NCBI GenBank assembly: GCA_033961575.1
Contig: CM066730.1
Span: forward strand, 137,667,523-137,731,522
DNA length: 64,000 bases
DNA from: Aselliscus stoliczkanus
Taxonomy: Eukaryota > Chordata > Mammalia > Chiroptera > Hipposideridae
Direction: 5' to 3'
Shown here: positions 35,101-46,163 of the stretch, piece after piece
Numbering within the stretch: position 1 is the stretch's first letter
Layout: each line of letters starts with the position of its first letter
Program-made: the position numbers and the translations under genes
The notes under the pieces: generated by a model
Seen by the model: only the letters and a program-made list of their open reading frames with translations
Told to the model about the DNA's origin: nothing
Databases searched by the model: none

Positions 35101-35850
35101 CTGCGGCTCCAGTAGGCCATGTTAGTGCAGCTAAGGGTTCTTTTCTCCTTTAAAGAATAGGTTGAGTTTCAAACCTCATCTTCTTCTAGCCTGCAGGTTC
35201 ATGTTTTCCCAAGCTCTCTGTTCAACACTGACTCATTGGAAACAGCTCTTTCAAAGAGGAACTTGGGTGTTTGTGTGTGTAAAACTCCTTTAAGAGGTTT
35301 GCATAAACCCCTTGTGATTACAGGGCCTGGAGGTTTGTTCCTGGCTTTGTGGCTCCTCAGCAAGAGCTTTCTTCAGTGGTTATCTTCAGCTCCTTCTTGA
35401 AACTTGTGTCAGCTTTTGTATCTGGAGTCCTCAGCCTCAACTGTAAAACTACAGCTGCTCAAAAGCTACCTGGTTCGGATACAGAGGCAAAGGTCATCTT
35501 TCAACAGGAGAAAAAGGGAGGGTAGGAAAGCTTGGGTGTGCATTATAAATGCAAAATGATTGGTTTGGGGAATTGTTTTGTCTCAAGAGATTGGATTCCT
35601 GTGATCCAAATACCTTGTCCCTTTCAAACACCCACCAACAAGCTATGTGAGTCATTAAATTCAGGACCTCATGATGCACAAAACAAACACTGAATCATAG
35701 GTGTTTGATTTGGTGATATGGGTGAAAAGTATACTATTTACCCTTTTCCTCCAAAGTGAATTCAGCCAAATTAGTTGGTGTGAATAGACAGTCACATCTG
35801 GGGTCTTCATCTACCTTCATCATCTCTTACATGTTGTAAAGATATTTGTA
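32200..35850. other. Intergenic DNA without an identified gene or repeat
   Basis: Several kilobases, including 32200-34900, in which I recognise no repeat family and no exon. A TATAAGG at 35011-35017 and an HNF4-like ggcaaaggtca at 35486-35496 are the only motifs I noted. Reading frames here (up to 139 codons) have no recognisable protein similarity. Confidence 0.5.
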
Positions 35851-35866
35851 CTAAAGAATTGCAACT

Positions 35867-36370
35867 TGGGCCGGCCGAGTGGCTCAGTTGGTTAAGAGCT
35901 GGCTTAGAGCTTGAGCTCTGAGCAACACGGCCACCAGTTCGATTCCCACATGAGCCAGTGATACTGCACCCCGAGCTGAGCTGTCGCTGAGCTGCCAACA
36001 GGTGGCAGGATGGCTCAGCTGGTGTAACAAGATTGCCTGTTCAATGGTGGGCTATGCCCATCCGCAACTAAGACTGAGCTTGACACCTTGAGCTGAGCTG
36101 CCGCCCAGATGGCTCAGTTGATAGAGCGAGCGCTCTTAACAAGGCTGCTGGTTCGACTCCCTCCTGGGATGGTGGCTATGCCCACCCGCAACTAAGACTG
36201 AACACAGCACCTTGAACTTAGAGGCCACGAGATGCCAACAGGAAGCCAGATGGCGACTGGCGCCCTCCACAACGAAGATTGAAGAACAACAACTTGGCTG
36301 GTCCCCTTCCCCAATTTCCCAACAATGTTCCCCTCCCCTAATTCCTCAATATAATTTTTTTTTTAAAGAA
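35867..36370 (+). mobile_element. Multi-unit tRNA-derived SINE, full form (about 500 bp)
   Basis: Best example of the design. Unit 1 (35869-36000): GGCCGGCCGAGTGGCTCAGT head with GGTTAAGAGCT and B box CAGTTCGATTCCC. Unit 2 (36001-36100): GCAGGATGGCTCAGCTGGTG and a decayed B box tgttcaatggtgg. Unit 3 (36110-36200): GCCCAGATGGCTCAGTTGAT with GGTTCGACTCC. Then 'gccaacaggaagccagatgg', 'gaagaacaacaacttggctg' and a C-rich tail 'gtccccttccccaatttccc' ending in an A/T-rich run. An 11-bp perfect duplication GAATTGCAACT flanks it (35856-35866 and 36371-36381), so it is young. Confidence 0.93.
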
Positions 36371-36591
36371 GAATTGCAACTCTTATTTTATGTTTTGTGT
36401 TTTCCTGTTTGTTTGTGTTTCTTTCTTTTCTTTTTTTTTTTTTTATCAGTTCCACCTACATATTTCCAGGTAAAAATATTCAGTCCTCTCCCGCAGCCTT
36501 TAGCAGCTTTGTTCTGTATTTGTACATAATATATTAGATACATCATTAGGCAAAAAGCAGTGCGATGAAACAGAAAGAATCTGGACTTTGG

Positions 36592-37073
36592 GATGGCTGA
36601 GTGGTATGTTGGTTGAGTTGGCTTGGGATGTCAGCTCTGAGCAGCAGGACCCTGGTTCAGATCCCACATAAGGGCCATTGACGCTGCGCCCTCTACAGCT
36701 AAGATGGTGAACAACAGCTGGACCTGGAGCTGGGCTCCCGTGAGTCACTGGCAACAGCATAGGCTCTAGCCCCTGCTGCAGTGGGCTGCCATGAGCTACC
36801 GTGAGTGGCTGGCAGCCAGCTTGAGCGGCGGGCAGCCGGCGTGAGCTGCCGTGAGCCACCATGAGCTGCTGTGAGCAGCTGTGAGCATCCATCCAATGGC
36901 TGGCAAGCAACTGCCTCACCCGGGAACAGTAGGAGCGCAATGATAATACCAACATGGGCCAGTGAAGCAATGTCCTCCACAACCAGACTGAAGAACAAAA
37001 GTACAGCAACTTGTCTGTTCCCCTCCCTCAATTCCCCAATAAAATCTTTAAAAATAAATAAATATAAATAAAA
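36592..37073 (+). mobile_element. Long-body tRNA-derived SINE (about 480 bp)
   Basis: Head GGGATGGCTGAGTGGTATGT, B box 'ctggttcagatcccaca', 'gcgccctctacagctaa', then an expanded run of CAGCC/GTGAGC-type motifs at about 36800-36890, 'aatgataccaacatgggcca' and the shared tail ending AATAAAATC. Flanked by a roughly 20-bp duplication with one mismatch, agaaagaatctggactttgg and agaaagaatttggactttgg. Confidence 0.93.
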
Positions 37074-37094
37074 AGAAAGAATTTGGACTTTGGA

Positions 37095-37300
37095 GTCAAA
37101 CAGGCTTCTGTTTGGTTCTCCATTCTATATTTACCAGATGCATGATCTAATTCAGCCTCAGTTTTCTCAACTGGAAACTGGGAAGAATAGGAATATAAAA
37201 AAAATTCTACATTATAGTATTGCTCTGATGATGCAATTAAATGAAAGAAAAAATACTTCTCAGGTACCCAGGATGTACTAAGTCTTTCATAAATGTCTCC
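37095..37300 (+). repeat. MIR SINE, sense, right after the SINE
   Basis: 'ggagtcaaacaggcttctgt', 'attcagcctcagttttctca', 'actgggaagaataggaatat'. The preceding SINE inserted near its 5' end. Confidence 0.65.
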
Positions 37301-37839
37301 AAGAAAGGCTATAACTAAAGATTCTGCAGGAAGGCCTTTGGACAGAGGTGAAGATGAGGATGGAGAAGAGTGCCCTAATGACATGTTGAGGCATCATCAT
37401 ATGAAGACTGGGCTGAGAACTTCCATGGCCACAAGCCTGAGAGTCAGGCTTATTAATATTATGTCTATCTGCCACCATTTTCCCTCTGGGCCAACTAATG
37501 ACATGAAATGGAAGGGTCCATGATACACGTCAGAAGGTACCATCAGATCTTCAACAACACAATGCTTCCAAGATAAATAACCGTACCATGCACCAAAGAC
37601 ATAAGAGCTTACCCATGAGTTTACAACTTACCCAAGTAACACAAAACCATAATACCTGTGATCATCAGAATTCACATACACCCAAGTAACACTGTACCAC
37701 CAAGCCCACCACAGCTCTCTGCCATCAGTACACTCAGATGCTGCTCCCAGGAGAACCATGCAGCAGATGCAGAAAAGGGGGACTTGGGGAGTCCATGCTG
37801 CTGAAAAGAGAGTGGGTGACCACGCACAGTATCTCTTAT

Positions 37840-38590
37840 ACTCTGTGTCTTTTCTCACAGGAGTTATCAACCTCTTCTTGTGTTATTGGCACAGAGATAG
37901 AGTAGGCCAGGCTCAGCCCTCTGAACTTTGCTCCACTCCATCTACTCACACTCTGGTTGATTGCACTCCACCCATGGCTTTATTGTGCACCTATGTCCAA
38001 TGTTTCCCAATTTATATTTCCTGGCCCTCTCCTCTGAACTGCAGGTATCTGACTCCTCAATATCTTCCCTTCAATGCCTAACAGTTATCTCAAATTTAAC
38101 AGTTCCAAAATGAATACTAATTCTGCACACATCAACATTCCAAAATTGAGCCACACTCTTTCAGAAAATAACAACCCAGTTAATCAAGCCAAAGCCTTAG
38201 AATCACTCTTGGCTCCTCTTTATTTCATATATTTCTTATTCATGCTATCAGGAAATCCTATAAACTATCATCTCTAAATATATCCTTAATCTGACTATTT
38301 TAGTGACTTTCCAAATATCGTACTGGCCAAAATTACCATCATCTTTCATGAAGACTATTAAAATAGACTAACTAATCCCATACTTAATTTGTGCCCCCTC
38401 CTCATACATTTTTTTCTTTCTACAGCATGAAGAGTTATTTTTTGAAATGTAAGACAAATCATGTCATTTCTCTGTTCAAAACCCTCCATTGGCTTTCCAT
38501 GGCATTCAGAGTGAAAACAATTGCTTCACAATCTTTACAATCACTCAAATTTTATGGAATTAATCAGGCTATAATTTTTAAGTAAATTTA
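37840..38590 (+). repeat. L2-type LINE ORF2 fragment
   Basis: Pyrimidine-rich sense text with CR1/L2-type coding remnants: 'atctcaaatttaacagttcc', 'aaaatgaatactaattctgc', 'agccttagaatcactcttgg', 'aatcatgtcatttctctgtt', 'caaaaccctccattggcttt'. Multiply broken. Confidence 0.7.
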
Positions 38591-39309
38591 TTACATGGAA
38601 TCCTTATCCATAGTTTCCAGAGGAAGGAATTCAGAACTACAATAAGCATAAGTCCAAGGAATAGCCAACTATGAACTTTGGGTTTATTTCGTAGATTTGG
38701 GCACCTCCCTGTATTAGGCATGCCATCTCCTCAAAGCAGAAGCCACAATTTGTATTTTCCAGTCTCCCTTGCACCTAGGATATAGGCACATGACCTAGGG
38801 TGTGCCCATAGTTGCAGCCTTAACAAGACTTTCATTCACAATTTACAATATGAGGAAATAAGCGCTGGTTAAACCTGGTCATAGACTGGGTGGGTGACAA
38901 ACAGGGGCGATGATGAGCTTCTCCGGACATCAGTGCCAGACGTCCTGCAGTGGCATTCAGATTCTCAACCTCCAGCTGCCAGTGCCTGGCAGAGGTGAGC
39001 CTGCAATGAAAGGCATTCCAGAAAGGTGATTGCGTATTATTCTGGCTGTGATCTCCAAATCCTATTCTCTATCTAACCTGGAGATTCTTTTACCTGCCTA
39101 CATTTTTCATACATTTTGCTTAAACCAGCTTAAAAGGGTTTTGTTTCAACCCATGTATAATCAGAGATGAAATCTCTCAGAACCTCAGAAAATTTAGGAG
39201 GATGGTCTTGTATTTTCAGAAAGTGACACATCAATGGGCCAAATAGATATTAACTATCATCAATAGTCTCTGAGTTTATTTATTGCATATCAAAATAACA
39301 TACATTATG

Positions 39310-39436
39310 GGCCGGCCAAGTAGCGTGGTGGTTAAGTGCTGGCTTTGGAAGCCAGCGGCCCCGGTTTGGGTCCCACATACGAGGGCCCACTAGTGACACT
39401 GCCCTCAAAACAATCAAACAAACAAACAAACAAAAA
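39310..39436 (+). mobile_element. Short tRNA-derived SINE (about 127 bp)
   Basis: Head GGGCCGGCCAAGTAGCGTGG, 'ggttaagtgctggctttgg', 'ccccggtttgggtccca' B box, 'gagggccc...gacactgccctca', then an acaaacaaacaaac tail. Perfect 12-bp duplication ACATACATTATG at 39298-39309 and 39437-39448. Confidence 0.95.
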
Positions 39437-39734
39437 ACATACATTATGTCCATTGTTTCATATTACAAATTTCAATTTTGTGAAATATATTTGTACTAAT
39501 AGATTATAATTTTTATCAGTTTATTTTTCAAGTGAAATCCCAACATCTGAAAGTATTCTAATAAAAATTTTAAAAGCTGTGTTATTTACAGATGAGAACT
39601 CTGAGCCCAGAGAGAAAGTTATTGCCCAGGATCTCATAGTTATTCCTAGACAGATCCAGGGCTACATCTAAGGACCTGTGCCTCCAAATTTCATGTATTT
39701 TGTACTCCAAGATGGTGTCTCAGTTGAAAGCAGG

Positions 39735-40260
39735 GACTCAGACAGATGTTTGTACACCATGTTCAGAGCAGCATTAAACACAATAGCCAAAAGGAAGAAA
39801 CAACCCAAATGTCTATCAACAGATGAATGGTTAATAAAAATATAGTCTACACATACAATGAACTATGATTCAGTCTTCAAAAGAAATGAACTTCAAATAC
39901 AGGCTACAACAGCAATGTACCCTGAAAACATTATGCTAAGTGAAATATGCCAGACACAAAATGACAAATATTACATGATCCCTATTATATGAAACATCTA
40001 AAACAGGCAAAACTTTAAAGAAAGAAGGTATAATAGTGATTATTAGGGATTGGGCAGAGGGGTGATGAGGAAGTTATTGCTTAATGGGCACAGAGTTTCT
40101 GTTTGGGATAATAAATAACTTTTGAAATCAGATAGTGGTGACGGGTGCAAAATAATGAATGCAATGCATGCCTCTGAACTTTACACTTATAATGGTTAAA
40201 ATGGCAAATCTTATATTGTATATATTTTACAATGACTTTAAAAAATTTAATAATGTAATA
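39735..40260 (+). mobile_element. L1 LINE 3' end
   Basis: Sense L1: 'agcagcattaaacacaatag', 'caacccaaatgtctatcaac', 'acattatgctaagtgaaata', 'gttgggataataaata', 'actttacacttataatgg', ending in an A-rich run. 5' truncated. Confidence 0.88.
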
Positions 40261-40377
40261 CTCAAAACCATTGAACTAACTGTGTACTATAAATGGGTAA
40301 ATTATAAATCTCAGTGTGGATTTATACATGTATAGGTATATGAATTATATCTAAATTAATCTGTTTAAAAACAGAAT

Positions 40378-40735
40378 TTTTTTTTCTCATTAAAGTTTAT
40401 TGGAGTGACAATTGTTAGTAAAGTTACATAGGTTTCAGGTATACAATTCTGTAATACATCATCTATTTATATATCACATTGTGTGTTTACCACCCGGAGT
40501 CAGTTCTCCTTCATCACCATATATTTAATCCCTTTAACCCTCATCTACCATTCCCTCTCCTCCTCCCCCTCTGGTAACCACTAAACTATTGTCTGTGTCT
40601 ATGAGTTTTTGTTTCTTCATTTGTTTGTCTTGTTCCTTTGTTGTTTTCAGTTTTATATACCACATATCAGTAAGCCCATATGGCTCTTGACTTTTTCTGA
40701 GATTAAAATGCTAAGAGAAATAAGTCTGACAGAAA
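40378..40735 (-). mobile_element. Young L1 3' end, antisense, with a 5' inversion
   Basis: Antisense L1 3' UTR of the form common in bats: poly-T, 'aagtttattggagtgacaat', 'acataggtttcaggtataca', 'cacccggagtcagttctcct', 'ctatgagtttttgtttct'. The last ~36 bases (about 40700-40735, atgctaagagaaataagtct) run in the opposite orientation, the signature of twin priming. Flanks aaaacagaattttt and aaaagcagaattctt look like a duplicated target. Confidence 0.85.
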
Positions 40736-41568
40736 AGCAGAATTCTTTATTAAAAACTGTCCCCTAAGTTCTCACTGACTGGAGCCATTTTTCCCATTGT
40801 TTATTGTGAAAAACAAAAGAGTATTCAAAAGCTGAATAGTTGCAAAGAGCTGGAATAAACTTTTCTCAGAGATTGATGGGATAGTTTGTGTGCTTAAATA
40901 CCCTAGAGTGGAGCCAAATTCACTTTTAAACTTGCGAAATTGAGTGTCAGTATGGGGTTTGGCAGACACTGAACTCTGATACCCGAGTTCTGTTCCCAAG
41001 TCCACCATTACTTGGTGTGTTGCCCTGTCTATTGTCAACAGGGCAGCATCACTTGTAACATTATGACCATGTAAGTGTTGTTCACAATTGAGCCTAGTAG
41101 TTTATTCTGATTACATTTCTTATTCAATTTTTAGTCCTTTCATAATTAACAAATACCTTTTTTTTGTTGTTTGCTTAGTTTTCTATGTCACCAGATTTAA
41201 TTCTTCCTTAGCTCTTCAAAAGTCAGCTCTACATAACATTTTTCAAAGGTCAAACCTATCATATAACCCATAATATCCTTTTATTTTCCTGCAGACATCC
41301 CTATTGGTGCTCATCTCCTCCAGTTCCTGTTTAGAATTATTGTTCTTAGGCCCACTTCATGGCTGCCATCCTGGGATTGCCTTTGCTGCTGTCTTATATT
41401 AAAGTTCCAGAATTATAAGACATGTGGATTGTATAGGTTTACATCTTTCTGAATTTATTCCATTGAATCAATGCAACATATCCTTCAGTAACCGCCCAGG
41501 CAGGGGTATTTGTGCAGTCATTTTTTTACATATATTTCTAAAAAGTCTCAATTTTCTCCTTATACTTT

Positions 41569-41674
41569 TTTTTTTTTTTTGAGGGCAGTGTTACTGGCCC
41601 TCATATGTGGGACTGAACCGGGGCCACTGGCTTCCCAAACCAGCGCTTAAGCACCGTGCCACTCAGCCGGCCCC
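41569..41674 (-). mobile_element. Short tRNA-derived SINE (about 106 bp)
   Basis: Minus-strand head GGGGGCCGGCTGAGTGGCAC, 'cggttcagtcccac' B box, 'gccctcaaaaa' end with poly-T on the + strand. CTTATACTTTTTT on each side is the likely target duplication. Confidence 0.92.
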
Positions 41675-41689
41675 CTCTTCTTATACTTT

Positions 41690-42890
41690 TTTATAAAACA
41701 ACGTTGAAACATAATTTAATTTACTCATTTGAAGTATATAATTCAAAGGTTTTTGGTGTACTTATGAACTTGTGCAACCTTTGCCATAATCCATATTTAG
41801 AACATTTCATCACTGCAAAATAGAAACCCTATACTCATTAGTATCACTCCCTATTCTTCACCTCACTCACTCCAATCTCTGTGAACTTGCCTATTCTGGA
41901 CATTTCATAGAAACACAACCATACAATATGTGGCTTTTCATATCTGGCTTCCTTCAGAGAGCACAGAGTTTATGACATGCATCCATCCTGTAGCATGTAT
42001 TAGTCCATAATTTGCACTTTTTGATTATTATGAAGAATGCCACTATAAAAATTCATGTACAAGTTTTCATGTGAACCTATGTTTTTGTTTTTCATTGATG
42101 TACACCTAGGATTGAAATTGCTGTATGATATGATAACTCTATTTTTAACATTTTAAGGAACTACCAAACTATTTCCAAAATTGCTACACCATTTTTAATT
42201 CCCACCAGTAATGTTTAAGTATTTCATTGTGTCAATAACATCACCAATACTTCAATTGTATGTCTTTTTGATTTATAGCCTTTCTACTAGGTGTGAAATA
42301 ATAACTGACTGTGGTTTTGATCTATAACTCTCAAATGACTAAGGATGTTAAACATCTTTTCATGGGCTTATTGGCCATTTATATATCTCCTTTACAGAAA
42401 TGACTATTTAAATCCTTTCCTCACTTTTAATGGATTTATTTGCTGTTTTACTATTGAATTGTAAGAATTCTTTTTGGATAGGAACCCCTTATCAAGTGAT
42501 ATGATTTGCCAATATTTTCTCCTATGCTATAGGTTTTGTCACTTGCTTGAAGTTTCATTGAAAACACAAAGTTTTCAATTTGCATGAAGTTGAATTTATC
42601 AGATTATTTCTTTTATTGCTTGTGCTTTAGGTTTTGTCTCTAAGAAATCATTGCTTAACCCAAGTTCATGAAGATTTATTCCAATCTTTTCCTCTAAGAA
42701 TTTTATAACTTTAGCACTGGAACTGACCTACTTTGAACTCTTTCATTTTTGGTGTGAGGTAGAGGTTGAAACTCATCTTTTTGAACACAGATACCTATTT
42801 ATCACTGCATCATTTGTTAAAAAGACCATGGTTTCACCCATTGAATTGCCTAGGCACCTTTGACAAATCTATTTTTATTCATGATTAGTA
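41690..42890 (-). mobile_element. L1 LINE 3' region, antisense
   Basis: Antisense L1: 'ttaatttactcatttgaagt', 'tcatagaaacacaaccata', 'agaatgccactataaaaatt', 'gaactaccaaactatttcca', 'ttcccaccagtaatg', 'ttggccatttatatatctcc', 'aagaattctttttggatag'. Continuous 1.2-kb old fragment. Confidence 0.88.
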
Positions 42891-42894
42891 TTTC

Positions 42895-43010
42895 CATTGG
42901 ATATTCATTCAAAAAATATTTATCGAGCCCCTATTAATTTGCAGGCATGTTCTAATCGCTGGGTATGCAGCAGTCAAAACCTTGAAAAGGTTCTTCTATA
43001 TCAGACACAA
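42895..43010 (-). repeat. L2 LINE fragment, antisense
   Basis: 'ggatattcattcaaaaaata', 'tttatcgagcccctattaat', 'gcatgttctaatcgctgggt', 'atgcagcagtcaaaacc': antisense L2 3' tip. Confidence 0.7.
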
Positions 43011-44689
43011 TCAGTGCTTTGGACTTTTAAGAGTGCCCCAGGATGCTTCTCACTGCCACCGTCTGCATCTAATATAGAAAGTGCCAGGGAATCAACACTT
43101 TCTGGTAGCATCCCTCATCAATGACTGAGGTTACTTTATTCTATAATTATCCCAGTTCTCTGGGGCCTGATGCACAATTAGGGCCTCAACACATATTCGT
43201 GGAATGGATGAATATGTGAATAAACGGTGGGTGCCGTTTTATATTTTCTGGACGTTGACTGTGCCTATATGTGTAATACACACTACCAGATAACGTGTAC
43301 TCAGAAAAAACTAGCATCTACCCTGGAGCTGTTCCTCACTTCTGTTGCCTTTACCTTCTCTGGGTCTGCCTGGCTCCCTGATTAGCAGTCTCCCCCTTCC
43401 AGGGAGGGTGCTTCCTAAAAACGCTCTCCGCTGCCTTTACTGCCTCAAACACCAATTAGAAAGTGCCTACAACTTCACCTGGCATTGTGTGTGTTGGCAT
43501 CTGGACTCCCCACCCCTAACAAGTCCCATGCCTCCTCTTGAATCTGCCATTGCTAAGCACCAGCTGATGATTGCCCAGACAGAAGCCATCTGCTGATTAA
43601 GGAAAGTTAGATTAGCAAAGGAGCTCCAGGGAAGTTTAGCAAAAAAGAGCCATATCCATAGATGGTCCCTCTGACATGAGGTTCATTATGGCTTCATGAG
43701 ATTACTCAACCTGTTGGCTCATCGGAAGCCCTTCTGATAAAGTCTGGCCTCCTGCTCCTCGCTGGGGCAAAGGCAGCCCCAGAGCAATTCACTGTATACA
43801 GGTGCCATTCACTCCAGCTGAACCAGTCTCATTAGGGGACTGACGTGGGCTTGGCTAAGGGCGCCAGTTCAGTTCAATCTATATAATGCTTTTTGAGCTT
43901 TGTATTGGGTAGCCAATGGTGAGCAAAACAGACACCATCCATATTCTCTGCAGATTAGAATGGAGTGGTTAAAGCCATGGTCTGGATGACAGAGATGGAA
44001 AGCAAGGTAAGAGATCCCATCCAAAGTGGTTCTTAGAGGCCAATAAGAGTCAAAATTGAGAGTATAGAAGACAACACTTACAAACTGAGCTACTGCTATA
44101 ATACTAAGCCAAGAGCTAGAAGTTATCTGCTCATGGAACAGAAAAGAACCAGGTCAGGACAGAAGCCAAGAGGACCCTAGATGACTAATAAGACTAATGT
44201 TGAAGCTCTTAGAGCTTACTTTCAATGGCCATACATTTCCTGGTGCCCAGAGAGGTCAGAAAATTTTTTGAGAAAAAAATGTGGACTCATTCATTATTTG
44301 TCAATTAAGTACTATGGACTATATCTTCTACTATACATTATATGATCCAACACATGGTGAGATAAATGAGAACCAAACCACTTACAGGATTCTAACAGAC
44401 TTATGTGAAGAAAAAGACCCCATACACTAACTAAAATATTAAGACACTCAGGAAGGATTCTCATTCCATTGTCTGAAATAGAAACAAGATTTTTTTTTGG
44501 TTTTGATTTTTAATGTGGAGGGCCTTAAGAGAAATTCTATGGAAGGTTAAGTTTGCAGACAATGTTTCACAAGCTTAGAATAATAGGGTTGGTAGCATTC
44601 TTTCTGGGCCTTGAAACCCATGTTAGAATTAGACATACAAACATGTAGTTGGGAAAGCTTTAGTGATATATAAAAAGTAAGTCATAAGG

Positions 44690-44830
44690 CAGTAGGATAG
44701 AGTGGCAAAGAACATAAACATGGAAGTCAAATAGATCAGAGTTCATTCTTGGCCCTGCCACATAGCAGTTGAGTGTCTTAGAGCAAGTTATATAACCTCT
44801 CCAAGCCTCACGTTCCTCAGCTACATGGAG
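44690..44830 (+). repeat. MIR SINE
   Basis: 'gatagagtggcaaagaacat', 'ttcttggccctgccacatag', 'agagcaagttatataacctc', 'tccaagcctcacgttcctca'. Confidence 0.75.
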
Positions 44831-44831
44831 A

Positions 44832-45171
44832 TTGTTTTTAAAAGTGGTTCAACATTCCTTCCCATACCCATTACAAAGTGATTTTGCCACTCGTCCCTTC
44901 ATAAGGAAAACACTGGTTCCCCTCCCTTCAATTTGGGCCGGTTACTTGTTTTGACCAATAGAATGTGACAAAACTGGTGCTGTGTCTTTCCAGGCCTAAG
45001 AAAACATGCAGCTTCTGCCTTAAACTTCCTGAAAGCCAGCCTCCATGGAAAAACACTAAAACTGCACTACTGTGTGGTGGAGACGATATGGAGGCAGAGG
45101 CCATGTGCAAGGGGAACTCAGGTACCCTGCCAGTCAGCACCAAGGCCTCACATGTTAAATAAAACCATCTT
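44832..45171 (+). mobile_element. MaLR LTR (MLT1 group), 5' part
   Basis: 'tttgaccaatagaatgtgac', 'ctttccaggcctaagaaaac', 'cagcttctgccttaaacttc', 'ggaggcagaggccatgtgc' fit the MLT1-group layout. Interrupted by the SINE at 45172. Confidence 0.7.
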
Positions 45172-45283
45172 GGGGGGTCGGCTGAGTGACGCGGTGGTTA
45201 AGCGCTGGCTTGGGAAGCTAACGGCCCTGGTTCAGGTCCCACATATGAGGGCCAGTGACAGTGCCCTCAAAAAAAAAAAAAAA
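45172..45283 (+). mobile_element. Short tRNA-derived SINE (about 112 bp), nested in the LTR
   Basis: GGGGGGTCGGCTGAGTGACG head, 'ctggttcaggtcccaca' B box, 'gccagtgacagtgccctca' and 15 A. It splits a MaLR LTR; the target duplication is unclear. Confidence 0.93.
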
Positions 45284-45480
45284 CCTTGCGTCATCCAGTC
45301 CAATCAAATCACAGCAGGCAGCACCACATGGAACTCAGATGGACACCTTTGCTGAGTTCTGAAAGTCCAAAGTCCCAACGCATTGAACCATTTGCCATAA
45401 AACGGCGGTTGTTTTAAGCACCTGTGTTTGGGGATGATTCAGATACCTGCTACTGCTGATCAACAGCACAACTGTCTAAC
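45284..45480 (+). mobile_element. MaLR LTR (MLT1 group), 3' part
   Basis: Resumes after the SINE: 'ggcggttgttttaagcacct', 'gtgtttggggatgattc' and 'gctgatcaacagcacaactg', equivalent to the MLT1 3' end (usual form: gttgttttaagccactgagt). Confidence 0.65.
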
Positions 45481-46104
45481 TCATTCTATACAACTCACTA
45501 CCACAGGAGGTGGCAGACTTTGGTTAGCAAAACAGAAACAACTCCACATACTCCAGGTGTCAGGAATTTGATATAGGAATTAGGGAGTTACATACCCACT
45601 GGAATAGCTGGGGAGAAAATGGCAGGGAAACCAATACTGATGAATCAGCCTAAGGAACTGAAGTGGTGGCTCTGAAGAACTTGCAGGAAAGTTGATGAAG
45701 ATCTCTGGGAAGCTCCCACCAATTGTGTTGGTCTTACCAGCAAAGCAGATGGTCTCAAGAGCTTGTAGGGAAACTCTGAGAATCCCTTATCAGCTTTGCT
45801 ATGGTTGCAGCTGACTCAAGAGAACAGCAGCTTCTCCTTCCCTCCCACCTTCTAAATCTTCTGCTGGTGCTGCTCATTGGCCAGCTCTAACCTGAGACTC
45901 CATGGAAAGAGGATTCTGGGAAATGGAGTCCAAGGCTTCTTAGAGTCCTAGGATGGAGTGCTACCAACGTGGAGCTGACAACAGAACATTCAGCTGAAAC
46001 TGAAAATGATTCAATGATAGAAAGTCTTGATTCTCCTGTTCAGTTTCTTCAATTCGACCATGCCCTTCTTCATACCTCCACCTAAAAATAAAAAAATTAA
46101 ATAA

Positions 46105-46109
<5 letters not shown>

Positions 46110-46160
<51 letters not shown>
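46110..46160 (+). repeat. (AT)n microsatellite
   Basis: About 24 AT units, self-complementary. Confidence 0.97.

Positions 46161-46163
<3 letters not shown>

Noticed and set aside
35867..36200. Functional tRNA genes
   Set aside because: The tRNA-like units lack a foldable full cloverleaf and sit in a SINE with a target-site duplication and A tail.
38700..39000. Possible old LTR or DNA transposon
   Set aside because: Some phrases look repeat-like but no family order could be established.
45528..45930. Possible medium-reiterated repeat
   Set aside because: Style recalls an old interspersed repeat, but I could not name it or find its ends.
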